IMG/VR virus record: IMGVR_UViG_3300046724_000599
Span: 1 to 24,426 of that record
Source of the DNA: a virus
DNA length: 24,426 nt
Reading direction: 5' to 3' (one strand)
Part shown: piece after piece, positions 7,139-15,025 of the stretch
How positions within the stretch are numbered: the first letter of the stretch is position 1
How the letters are laid out: the number at the start of each line of letters is the position of its first letter
Notes under the pieces: generated by a model
Databases searched by the model: none
Told to the model about the DNA's origin: nothing
The model's input: only the letters and a program-made list of their open reading frames with translations
Translations under genes and position numbers: made by a program

Positions 7139-8557
7139 TTAATCCAACAGGGTGATAAACACGTCCGAGGCCTGGCCGCTGGCCGCGTAATTATAGGCGA
7201 TCGGGATGTCCCCATCGACGCTCACGCCGCCGGGAGAGTCGTCGGCCCTGGTGATCTCGACATCTTGGATCGAAAACAGCGGATGCTCCGGGTCGGGCCT
7301 GGCGGTCAGCGCGGCGCCGTAGATCTCGCTGCGGACCACGGTGTTGCCGATCCCCAGCAGGTTCAGGTAGTCCACCACACCCTTGACGATGGCGTTCTGG
7401 ACCGCGCTGGTGTAGCCCTGCAATGGCTTTACGACCAAATGCACGGAAATCGGGGTGTAGGCCAGGACATAGAACCGGATCGTCATGGAGATCCCCGGAT
7501 GGCTCGGGTCGTTCACTACCACCTCGGTCGATCCGTTGGTGTAGCATCCGATGCCGCGGTTGTCGTAGATCGCCTGCGCGATATCCTTCGGGACGCCGCC
7601 TTCGGCCACCACGGTGATCGAGTGCGGCGGCCCCAGCGCGATGTTGTCGCCGATGTAATACAGCACGTCCGTGTTGTTGCCGGGGTTGCCGACGACGTTC
7701 ATCAAGTTGTCGCTCGCTACATTGGAAATCGGAAAGTCGAGGCCGTCGATGTTGGCGTGTGAGTCCGATCCGTTCTGCGTGATGTGATCGAACGGGAAGC
7801 CCAGCACCAGCGTCACCACGCCGCTGGCAAGGCTGTCCACCACGCCCCATCCCGCGCTGACGCTGGTAGGGTTCTCGTAGGTCACCGAACGGGTTACTCC
7901 CGGCACCGCCGCGACCGCGGCCGCCGTACCGGCGCGTAACGAGAGCGACGGCTTGGTCTGGGAGATCAGCAGGCGCGCGCGGTAATCCGCATCGGTCTCC
8001 ACGGGCTGCCCGGGGAAGGCGGCTGCCGCGTTGGTGACCGAGGTCCAGCCGTAGGTCGGAGTAGCAATGTATTTGATGTCTCCAGGATTGGCGGTGATGG
8101 TCCCCAATAGCTGCGCCGTCGCGATCACGTCGACCTTGGTGTGGTCCGGGTTGCCGCCCTGCCCGATCGTTCCGGTAGCCACGTCCCAGTAGTGATTGTT
8201 GACGTCACGCACGACCCCGCCGGCTACCGTGATGCCAGGCGTTCCCGTCAGCGTCACCAAGGCCGTCGAGTTCGAGGGCTTTTTTCGTTGCGTCCCGATC
8301 AGCCGTCCGATCTGGTCCAGTGCCGCGCCGATTGCGGTCTGCGGGTTCATGGCCAGATACACGTACTGCACGGCCTGCGCGGCGTCGTATGCCTGGAGCG
8401 CGCGGATCGCGATGTCCTGGTAGTCCGGGCTATCGATGCCCAGGTAGCTGGCCTGTCCATAAATCGACAGGAACTGCTGGATCAGGTAGTCGTGGATGTC
8501 CACATAGGGCGGTATCGTCAGGCCGGCGGGAGTGATGATCGGTGGAGTATAAGCCAT
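7139..8557 (-). CDS. Baseplate J-like wedge protein, 472 aa
   Basis: This is the gp6/J-like wedge component that forms the baseplate ring which switches at sheath contraction. Seen: an N-terminal helical part with QFLSIYGQASYLGIDSPDYQ and ALDQIGRLIGTQRKKPS (79-95); a beta domain (TGTPGITVAGGVVRDVNNHY, GQGGNPDHTKVDVIATA); the family signature ETDADYRARLLISQTKPSLS with AVPGVTRSVTYENPT; and a C-terminal region with STEVVVNDPSHPGISMTIRF, GYTSAVQNAIVKGVVDYLN and LTARPDPEHPLFSIQDVEIT. Length and order are typical. GAGGA lies 4 bases before ATG 8557. An A-AAA-AAG heptamer at 8279-8285 lies in frame and is considered chance. Confidence 0.93.
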   Translation of the reverse strand: MAYTPPIITPAGLTIPPYVDIHDYLIQQFLSIYGQASYLGIDSPDYQDIAIRALQAYDAAQAVQYVYLAMNPQTAIGAALDQIGRLIGTQRKKPSNSTALVTLTGTPGITVAGGVVRDVNNHYWDVATGTIGQGGNPDHTKVDVIATAQLLGTITANPGDIKYIATPTYGWTSVTNAAAAFPGQPVETDADYRARLLISQTKPSLSLRAGTAAAVAAVPGVTRSVTYENPTSVSAGWGVVDSLASGVVTLVLGFPFDHITQNGSDSHANIDGLDFPISNVASDNLMNVVGNPGNNTDVLYYIGDNIALGPPHSITVVAEGGVPKDIAQAIYDNRGIGCYTNGSTEVVVNDPSHPGISMTIRFYVLAYTPISVHLVVKPLQGYTSAVQNAIVKGVVDYLNLLGIGNTVVRSEIYGAALTARPDPEHPLFSIQDVEITRADDSPGGVSVDGDIPIAYNYAASGQASDVFITLLD

Positions 8558-8572
8558 GAAATCCTCGATGTT

Positions 8573-9799
8573 CTATTGGTTCGACAACGTGACGACCCCA
8601 AATTGCGTTTCGACCACCGCTATGAAGGTAAACGCCCTCGCGGTCGGATTGAACTCCACCGCCACAGTTTGCACGGAGTTGACGAAGACGGTTCCCAGGA
8701 TGCGCTGCCGGAGGATCAGCGCCACGGCCTGCTCGGTGGTAGGTTGGCCCAGCAGGGATTGGAACAGTGGCGTACCCTCGTGCAAGGCCTCGAACCACTC
8801 GCCCTCCAAGAGCAGCAAGCGGGTCATGATGATCTGGGCTACCGCGTTTACGTCCACCAGGAAGTTAGCCAGGCCGGAACCGGCCGTGGTGTCGCGGGCA
8901 CTGTCCAGTGCCCGAACCTGAATCGTGGCAGGCCGCTTGGGCGGGTTGAAAAACAGGGGTAAAGGTACGGCGGGTGGCAGACTGATCGGCGGCAGGATCG
9001 GCGGCGGCGGAGTCGGCTCAACGAACGGGATGTTGAGCACGTCCTCGGCCAGGCCCTGCCGGAAATCGTAATATTGGTCGCCAGGAGTCTCGTCATGCAC
9101 GCCGATCTTCAGGACTCCGGTCAGCATGACATCATAGAAGGCCCGAAGCTGGTTCAGCGGGACCGAAAACCATCCCGTCGTCGGGAAGGGCGGCATATAC
9201 GCCGGGGGAGGCGGATGTGAGCCGGTCTGGTTCGCATCCGTAAGCGCAAACACCCCCGGAAACCCTTGGAAGGTATTGATGGTGGTGAAGGCCCCGTCGA
9301 GACGGTAACTCGTGCGCTCGCCCATGAATCCGCAGTTCACCGGGTCTCCGGTGCTGTTCTGGAACCCGGCGTAAAGGTTTTGCCCGCCGTCGAAATCGTA
9401 ATCGGGAGGCTGCGAGCTCCATCGGGCGTAAGGGAAGTTGCCGGATCCGAACATCGACACATAGACCGGATTCGGTGAGCCGGAATCGCCATCGTACACG
9501 GTCAGCCGGATGTTCGCCTTGGCGATGCCTCCGCCAAGTATCTCCGCGATGCGGCTTGGGTCGAAGGCGAAGGTGGCGATGACCAGCCAGGCGTTAGGAG
9601 GATAGGGCGCCGACTGGTTGGGACCGTCCGGACCCGTCCACCCGATAAACATGCTCCCCGCCGAACGCTGCGCCGTCAGGCGCGCGCCGTTTTTGCCCAG
9701 CACGTCGACGATGCATCCGCCCAAAGGAGAGAACCCTACGCCGTCCGGCAGTAAGCCGATGTTCGGGGAGGTCTGCGTGTCGGTATTAGCGATAGCCAT
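8573..9799 (-). CDS. Baseplate wedge gp25-like protein fused to a large N-terminal extra domain, 408 aa
   Basis: The C-terminal 115 residues (about 294-408) are the gp25/W-like wedge domain: RALDSARDTTAGSGLANFLV, LLLLEGEWFEALHEGTPLFQ, SLLGQPTTEQ, RQRILGT and FTFIAVVETQFGVV. Such proteins are normally only about 110-150 aa. Here about 260 residues precede it, separated by a Pro-rich linker (EPTPPPPILPPISLPPAVPL). The extra domain looks beta-rich, with many Gly, Asp and aromatic residues (LTVYDGDSGSPNPVYVSMFG, DYDFDGGQNLYAGFQNSTGD), and could be a jelly-roll or lectin-like module; I do not recognise it. The gene sits where the wedge gene is expected, between the spike and J genes. The wedge domain call is firm and the N-terminal function unknown. 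Confidence 0.82.
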   Translation of the reverse strand: MAIANTDTQTSPNIGLLPDGVGFSPLGGCIVDVLGKNGARLTAQRSAGSMFIGWTGPDGPNQSAPYPPNAWLVIATFAFDPSRIAEILGGGIAKANIRLTVYDGDSGSPNPVYVSMFGSGNFPYARWSSQPPDYDFDGGQNLYAGFQNSTGDPVNCGFMGERTSYRLDGAFTTINTFQGFPGVFALTDANQTGSHPPPPAYMPPFPTTGWFSVPLNQLRAFYDVMLTGVLKIGVHDETPGDQYYDFRQGLAEDVLNIPFVEPTPPPPILPPISLPPAVPLPLFFNPPKRPATIQVRALDSARDTTAGSGLANFLVDVNAVAQIIMTRLLLLEGEWFEALHEGTPLFQSLLGQPTTEQAVALILRQRILGTVFVNSVQTVAVEFNPTARAFTFIAVVETQFGVVTLSNQ

Positions 9800-9802
9800 A
9801 AC

Positions 9803-10111
9803 TTAGCACTCGAGCTCGGCCGCTTTGGCGGCGATGGCGGCGGCGGCCGCGCTTTGTTGCGTGGACACCGATGAGATCTGCGAGGTCGCGGCGGATATCT
9901 GGTTGGTGTACTGCTGGCACAGCTTTGCCGCCCAGATCAATACTCCGGCGGGAGTAGTCGGCGGAATTGCCAGCGGCGTCAGATTCGCGATCTGTGTGTT
10001 CAGGCTGCTGAGGAGATCCGAATAAGAAGCTGTCGCATCGGTGCACCCCTCCAGGTCTTTACAGCTTTTGGCCGCGCTAATGCGGGCCATGAGGTCGTCA
10101 TGGTAGCTCAT
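9803..10111 (-). CDS. Hypothetical helical protein, 102 aa
   Basis: Not recognised. The sequence is largely helical. The first 45 residues include AAKSCKDLEGCTDATASYSD with Cys17 and Cys23, and a short IPPTTPAGV break follows. A C-terminal helix rich in Ala, Ser and Gln (QISAATSQISSVSTQQSAAA) then ends in Cys102. There is no signal peptide or clear membrane helix. It lies 7 bases after the spike stop and 3 before the wedge start, inside an otherwise conserved baseplate gene order, which suggests a small baseplate accessory or assembly helper. It has the composition of a coiled-coil-forming protein. Confidence 0.72.
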   Translation of the reverse strand: MSYHDDLMARISAAKSCKDLEGCTDATASYSDLLSSLNTQIANLTPLAIPPTTPAGVLIWAAKLCQQYTNQISAATSQISSVSTQQSAAAAAIAAKAAELEC

Positions 10112-10118
10112 ATAACCT

Positions 10119-10898
10119 TCACGTTATTTGGATAATCACGCCCTCGACGACGGTGACCACCTGACCATCGGAGGACGTGAAGCTGCCGGTGGCCCCGTTC
10201 TTAACCAGCAGGGAATTCTCGACCACCACGTCCCCGGTCTCCGCGGTGAGATAGATGGATCCGTCGGTCCGCATCTCAATCGAGGAGCCGCCCGCTTCCA
10301 GCGACAGGTTCCCTTGGTCGAACAGGTTGACTCTCACGCTGCCATCGTCGTTGCGGAACTGGACCGCTTCGGTCGAGTAATCGGGCAGCGCCCGCGGCGT
10401 CGAGCGCAGGCCGAAGATCGCGATCGCGTCGGAGAGGCTGTGGCGGCGCTGGGAGATCTGGTTCTGCGCCTTCACGCCTCCTGTTTCGTCTAGCTCCGCG
10501 CCGAGTTGGAACCAGGAGTCGAGAGCCGTGTCCATGAAGACCAGCAGGCATTCGTCGCCCGGTTTGATGGGAAAGGTCATGCTCCAGCCGCCCGCGCCCA
10601 TCACTACGATGGGCACGTCCTCTAAGAGGGGCAATTTGACCGCTTCGGTGGTTGGGTTCAAAAAGCGTGGGTCCTTGCTTGTCAGGACCCTCTCGGTGAT
10701 CGCGATGACTACGCTGACGGTGACCGTCTCCGGATCGAAGGCGGTAACTACGGCGGGAGCGGCCACTCTCAAGCCCTGGAAGATGCTCTCGCGCAGCAGC
10801 CGCATCCGCTCCACGGAAGGCATCAGATGCTCTTCCATGGTCAGGCCGAAGTTCGTATCGGGCGCAGGCGTGGTCTTGGCGGTTTCTTTGAGAAGCAC
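10119..10898 (-). CDS. Gp138-type membrane-puncturing spike, 259 aa
   Basis: It matches Gp138-family central spikes. The N-terminal part (about 45-150) is an OB-fold with LPLLEDVPIVVMGAGGWSMT (89-108), FPIKPGDECLLVFMDTALDS (109-128) and RRHSLSDAIAIFGLRS (151-166), all in the usual order. From about 175 the protein becomes a repetitive beta region (GSVRVNLFDQGNLSLEAGGS, SIEMRTDGSIYLTAETGDVV) typical of a trimeric beta-helical needle that pierces the outer membrane. It ends VVEGVIIQIT, with no added enzymatic domain. The start is GTG 10898, sharing one base with the hub stop (TAGTG); an ATG at residue 21 is an alternative. An outer-membrane-piercing spike implies a Gram-negative-type host. Confidence 0.88.
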   Translation of the reverse strand: MLLKETAKTTPAPDTNFGLTMEEHLMPSVERMRLLRESIFQGLRVAAPAVVTAFDPETVTVSVVIAITERVLTSKDPRFLNPTTEAVKLPLLEDVPIVVMGAGGWSMTFPIKPGDECLLVFMDTALDSWFQLGAELDETGGVKAQNQISQRRHSLSDAIAIFGLRSTPRALPDYSTEAVQFRNDDGSVRVNLFDQGNLSLEAGGSSIEMRTDGSIYLTAETGDVVVENSLLVKNGATGSFTSSDGQVVTVVEGVIIQIT

Positions 10899-12121
10899 TA
10901 TTTTATGTCCTTCCTCGCGCCTTCTTTGACGTATGCGGTCATCGCGTCCTGATACTTGGGAAACCAGTCCCAGAGCAGGGCAGTGATCTCGGTGAACCAG
11001 TCATCGCCATGTCCGCGGGAATCACCATAATGCCGCAAACCGGAGACAATATACATGCCGTTCCGCGAAGGCCTGGCCGGGCGTTGCTGCATAAACGTGT
11101 ATTCGTACGGGTTGATGATGGTGCCGGGGGCCAGTTGGATCACCATCCCGATCCTCACGTCTGGGTCCATCAGCACGCGGAAAGTCACGCCGTTGAAGGT
11201 CTGCTGCGGCACTCCGATCAGGGTCGGTTTGATCAGGCCCTGGCTGCCGAGTCCGCCCTTGCCGGCCCAGGTGTAAGTTGGGAAACCGGGCGGTCCGTAG
11301 TTGATATCCACGGTCGTCGGCTCCTCCTTCCCCGTAAAGGAACGCACATGGATATTAGGTGGATCGCCAGAGGCGGTAGGATTGCCGACCCAGGCGAACA
11401 GGGTGCTCTGCCGCATTAATTCCCGAACCATCTGGAACGGCCTGTCGTGCACCGCCTGCGCCCGGGGGAAGGTAATGTCTCTTAGCTTCTTCTCGGCATC
11501 CGGAGCGACGTCTAATTTGGCTCCGGATTCTTTCGCGATGGTATCGAGGGTATCGTAGTAGGTCGCCCCTTTGGAGATCGGCAGGCTCAGGAAGTTCAGC
11601 GAGTCCTCCATGAAGCCGAACGCCAGCCGCAATTTGAGCGTGTAATCGACCACGTTGACCCGCGTCCAGATCGGCTGAAACACTCTTCCGGCGTAAAGGA
11701 AGTTCAGCTGCGGGTCGAACGGATCGGCGCTGTTGCCGGAAGGCCCGATGTGGACTCCCTGCTCGTATCCGGCGCTGATCGAAACGGTATCGCCGTACAA
11801 TAGCGGCGAGTCGGCCGAGAGGTTCTCCGCCGCGCCGGTGCCCACCGACCGCGTCGTGCGCGCGAGGTTAAAAATCGTCAGTTCCGCCGTCCAGTAGGCT
11901 ACGCTCATGGCCGTGTCGATGGCAAACACCACGTGCAACGGCGTCTCATCCGCCGCAACCCGGGACGATACCACATAGTGTGGGATCGCGTCTTCCAGCC
12001 TGGGCGCGCTGTTGGCGATAATGAGCGATCCGGTGGGATCGCTGGCCCGCTGGCCGTCGATGGCGATATGCCACGCGCGCCCGAAGACTCCAGCTGGCGG
12101 AGGAAATCGTTGCGAACTCAT
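10898..12121 (-). CDS. Baseplate hub protein (gp27/gpD-like), 407 aa
   Basis: This is the central hub that joins the tail tube to the spike. Seen: AWHIAIDGQ near the N-terminus, LHVVFAIDTAMSVAYWTAEL and TIFNLARTT (beta-barrel strands), LNFLYAGRVFQPIWTRVNVV and DYTLKLRLAFGF, then FQMVRELMRQ, GVTFRVLMDPDVRIGMVIQL and GMYIVSGLRHYGDSRGHGDD near the C-terminus. These blocks are typical of hub proteins in contractile tails with DUF3383 sheaths. The start is taken as ATG 12121, which overlaps the upstream stop (ATGA); a GTG at 12136 would add only MRGRR. It lies directly before the spike gene, as expected for hub and spike partners. Confidence 0.85.
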   Translation of the reverse strand: MSSQRFPPPAGVFGRAWHIAIDGQRASDPTGSLIIANSAPRLEDAIPHYVVSSRVAADETPLHVVFAIDTAMSVAYWTAELTIFNLARTTRSVGTGAAENLSADSPLLYGDTVSISAGYEQGVHIGPSGNSADPFDPQLNFLYAGRVFQPIWTRVNVVDYTLKLRLAFGFMEDSLNFLSLPISKGATYYDTLDTIAKESGAKLDVAPDAEKKLRDITFPRAQAVHDRPFQMVRELMRQSTLFAWVGNPTASGDPPNIHVRSFTGKEEPTTVDINYGPPGFPTYTWAGKGGLGSQGLIKPTLIGVPQQTFNGVTFRVLMDPDVRIGMVIQLAPGTIINPYEYTFMQQRPARPSRNGMYIVSGLRHYGDSRGHGDDWFTEITALLWDWFPKYQDAMTAYVKEGARKDIK

Positions 12122-15024
12122 CCGCCGCCCCCGCACGCGTTGTAATACAGCCTCAGGTTTAGCGGCACGCTGCCTCCGTTGATCGGCAGCGTCACAAAGA
12201 TCCTGTGGTTCGGCTGGTTGGTCACCGGAACCAGGAAGGGCGTCGACTGGCCGAAGCTGTCGTTAGAATCCCACAACAGGCAGAACCCGGTTCCCAGGTC
12301 CGACGGGTCGGGCCTGTCGGTCACTCCGCCATTCTGGTTGACCACCATGGCGGATCCGATCCCCAGGTAGTCCACGGAGGCCAGAATATTGCCTCCAGGC
12401 CATGCCCCCGGCAGCAGCGGGATCGAGCTTACGATCGGATCGTTGAAGCGGTCGGCAATGTCCATCACCCAGAACGATTCCATCGGGACAGGAACGATCA
12501 GGATGACGTTGATGAAGCAGACGACCGACAGGCAGCTTGGCGGCGAACCGAAGTCGCACACCGTTACAGGGAAGAAGAAGGACCCCAGCTGTCGAGGCAC
12601 TCCGGAGATCGTTCCGTGCTGGTCCATCGTCAGCCCCGGTGGCAGGCCCGTGGCGGACACGACATACTCCCCGGGTTCCAGCCCGTTGACCTTGATCTTG
12701 TGCACGTACTGGGCTCCCAGCGAAGCGCCAGGAGGGTTGTCGCAGTCGATGGCGAATACCGTGATCGAACATTCGAGGTCTATGCAGTTCGGCGGGGAGG
12801 CATTGTCGCAGCCCCGGACCGTGAAGACGTACTTACCGGGTTCGGTAGGAACTCCGGTGACTTTGCCGGTGTTGTCGATGGTCAGCCCGGGCGGCAGGCC
12901 CCCGGTACCGCCTCCTCCGCCGGCTCCCCCGGCAGGCTGGATCAGAGACTGAAACGACCCGGAAGCGGTTGCGAAGTCGATGTCAGTGACGGTGACGGTA
13001 AAGTTGAAGGTCCCGGCGGTGGAAGGCACTCCGTCGAGAACCCCGTCCGGCATCAGGGCCAGTCCTGGAGGCAGGCTGCCTCCCGTCACGCTGAAAGAAT
13101 ACGGCGGCGCGCCTCCGGTAGCGCCGAACGTCGCGCGAAAGACCACGCCCACACGTCCGGCAAGCGATGTCGGCGGTGCCATGGCCAGGGTCGGCGGCGG
13201 CGCTGTCGACGCTGCCTCGATGATCGCTGTAACTGCGCGCGAATCCGAGGCTGAAACCGCATCCGTGACCGTTACCGTGAACGAGAAGGTTCCCGCTAAG
13301 GTAGGCACTCCGCTCAGGAGGCCGTTGACGAACGTCAGGCCGTCAGGTGCGGTTCCGGCGGTGATCGCGAACGAGTACGGCTGGGTGCCGGAGTCCGCGG
13401 TGAACTGGGCGCTGTAAGAGACTCCGACGCGGCCGCCCAGCGCCGGCGTAAGCAATACCAGCGCTACCGACGACGCCGGAGCGATGATGGACGTCACGGC
13501 CACGGAGTCGCTGCCGCTGCCGGAGTCCGTCACCCTGACGGTGAAATGGTAGACGGTCGGCTGGAACAGGATGAAAGCGCCAGGAACTCCGCTCAACAGA
13601 CCGCTTGCGTCGAGAGTCAGGCCCAAGGGCAGGGTTCCCGCCGTAACGCTGAAGGCATACGGCCCGACCCCGCCGGTGGCGGTGAACTGGCGGCTGAAGG
13701 AAACTCCTACCGTCCCATCGCAGGAAGGCGCGGAGATGACCACCGGCGGCGGCGGCGGCGACACGATGGTGGCAGTCACCTCCGCCGTCGCGCTGTTGCC
13801 GGGGATCCCGTCCGTGACAGTTACGAAGAAGTGGTAGGTTCCCGCCGTGGTAGGCGTGCCGCTGTAGACGCCGTTCGAGGCCAGAGTCAGGCCCGGAGGC
13901 AGCGGCCCAGTGTCGACGCCGACATGGATGAAGGTATACGGCGGATCGCCTCCGCTGGCGGTGAAGGCGCGCGCCAGAGGCACCCCAACCGTCCCGTCGA
14001 CGGAAGGTGCGGCGATGGCCAGGCCCGCAGGCGCGCCGGCCATGTTATTCGTCTGCGACGCCAGACCGGGTACCGTATAGAACGTGAACCACAGCCGCCG
14101 GTCGCCGGGCAGATCGAAGCGATGCCAGATCTCGTTAGGCGACGTCTGCCGGGAGTCCGGGAAGTCGTACGTCTGCACCTCGAGCGTGAGCGGGTTGATG
14201 CGCGCGAGCAGGCCGGGACTGCCTTGCAAGCTGGTCCAGACCCAGGTGTTGTCGTAATAGACGCAATAGTTGGCCCTGGTTCCGGTGTGCGGGATAGGGA
14301 TCAGGGTGCAGTCGTTGAGATCGAATTTTGAGACCCGCGTGACGTAGCCGGATAGCTCCGAACCGAGATAGATGTAATCCGGCCCGATCGCCAGGTCGTC
14401 GGTGAACAGCAGGTGGCCCTCCAGGCCGGCACCATACTGCTCCACCGTCCAGGTAACGGGGTCCACCTTGGCGATGGTGTTGCCGAAGGTCTGCGTGCTG
14501 GTTACGAAGATCCGGTTCGTCTGGAAGTCGTAGCGGCAGCAGTGGGGCCCCTGGCCCATGTCCATCGGGATGACGCCGTTATAGAGCCAGTCGGAAAGCT
14601 GGAACCTGAGCAGTACGTCGCTCAGACGGCAGGCGATGTATATGTGGTTCTCGTCGAAACACATCGACCCCTGTTCCGGGTTATAGCCTCCCAGATCATG
14701 GATGACGTCGGTCCAGGCCAGCGTGGTCGGATCGACTTCGACGACCGTGATGGCCTTGGCCGAGTCGTCAAACGGATGGCCGAACAGGCAATAGATCTTA
14801 CCCTTGGCTGGGATATAGACGATGTCCATCAGCCATTGGTGGGTGCCGTCGTTCGGAAACGTGATCGTCTGGTAAGCCCCGGGGTTATCCGGGTCCATCC
14901 GGATGAGCTTGCCTGGAATGGTTTCGGTCCCGATCCAGAGATAGCCCACAGCCCAGATCAGCGAATGCGGCAGATCCTGGCCGGGAACGAACGGCTGTAT
15001 CCAGTCGTTGATGATGGTCGGCAT
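12118..15024 (-). CDS. Baseplate adhesin: beta-propeller, six He_PIG units and a permuted plug domain, 968 aa
   Basis: Residues 1-325 look like a beta-propeller of the NHL/SMP-30 sort, with repeated blades (AVGYLWIGTETIPGKLIRMD, EGHLLFTDDLAIGPDYIYLG, YCVYYDNTWVWTSLQGSPGL). Residues 332-847 hold He_PIG putative-Ig units; the fifth lacks its first half and follows a Gly-rich linker (AGGAGGGGGTGG). The C-terminus resembles the small baseplate plug family (DUF6983/Pam3 gp18-like) with its halves swapped: WVMDIADRFNDPIVSSIPLL to DLGTGFCLLWDS (852-920) comes first, then LVPVTNQPNHRIFVTLP and LNLRLYYNA (931-963). Its position just before the hub is where a plug gene is expected. No signal peptide. 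Inferred role: a plug carrying an exposed receptor-binding arm. The plug match rests on recalled family patterns. Confidence 0.78.
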   Translation of the reverse strand: MPTIINDWIQPFVPGQDLPHSLIWAVGYLWIGTETIPGKLIRMDPDNPGAYQTITFPNDGTHQWLMDIVYIPAKGKIYCLFGHPFDDSAKAITVVEVDPTTLAWTDVIHDLGGYNPEQGSMCFDENHIYIACRLSDVLLRFQLSDWLYNGVIPMDMGQGPHCCRYDFQTNRIFVTSTQTFGNTIAKVDPVTWTVEQYGAGLEGHLLFTDDLAIGPDYIYLGSELSGYVTRVSKFDLNDCTLIPIPHTGTRANYCVYYDNTWVWTSLQGSPGLLARINPLTLEVQTYDFPDSRQTSPNEIWHRFDLPGDRRLWFTFYTVPGLASQTNNMAGAPAGLAIAAPSVDGTVGVPLARAFTASGGDPPYTFIHVGVDTGPLPPGLTLASNGVYSGTPTTAGTYHFFVTVTDGIPGNSATAEVTATIVSPPPPPVVISAPSCDGTVGVSFSRQFTATGGVGPYAFSVTAGTLPLGLTLDASGLLSGVPGAFILFQPTVYHFTVRVTDSGSGSDSVAVTSIIAPASSVALVLLTPALGGRVGVSYSAQFTADSGTQPYSFAITAGTAPDGLTFVNGLLSGVPTLAGTFSFTVTVTDAVSASDSRAVTAIIEAASTAPPPTLAMAPPTSLAGRVGVVFRATFGATGGAPPYSFSVTGGSLPPGLALMPDGVLDGVPSTAGTFNFTVTVTDIDFATASGSFQSLIQPAGGAGGGGGTGGLPPGLTIDNTGKVTGVPTEPGKYVFTVRGCDNASPPNCIDLECSITVFAIDCDNPPGASLGAQYVHKIKVNGLEPGEYVVSATGLPPGLTMDQHGTISGVPRQLGSFFFPVTVCDFGSPPSCLSVVCFINVILIVPVPMESFWVMDIADRFNDPIVSSIPLLPGAWPGGNILASVDYLGIGSAMVVNQNGGVTDRPDPSDLGTGFCLLWDSNDSFGQSTPFLVPVTNQPNHRIFVTLPINGGSVPLNLRLYYNACGGGG
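12484..14031 (-). repeat. He_PIG (putative Ig) repeat array in the 968-aa protein
   Basis: Six units of about 85-95 residues share the pattern GxVGVxYSxxFTAxGGxxPY, SVTAGxLPPGLTLD, SGVPTxAGTxxFTVTVTD. Approximate residue spans: 332-425, 428-518, 520-610, 611-697, 706-757 (first half missing) and 759-847. Units 5 and 6 carry Cys residues in the sandwich that units 1, 3 and 4 lack, so they form a distinct subfamily. Confidence 0.85.
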
Positions 15025-15025
15025 G

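Noticed and set aside
8279-8285. A-AAA-AAG slippery heptamer in the baseplate J gene
   Set aside because: It is in phase, but a -1 slip gives only about 24 further codons before a stop, in the N-terminal part of a full-length J protein. No biological reason for it, so chance is more likely.
12118-12136. G-run before the stop of the 968-aa gene as a frameshift site into the hub gene
   Set aside because: A -1 slip would join the hub frame, but the heptamer C-GGG-GGC does not meet the X-XXY-YYZ rule, and the ATGA overlap explains the arrangement as simple coupling.
12205-13254. Plus-strand open frame of 349 codons
   Set aside because: It is antisense to the He_PIG array. The repeats and GC bias of that gene keep this frame open; its product is rich in Arg, Gln and His without motifs.
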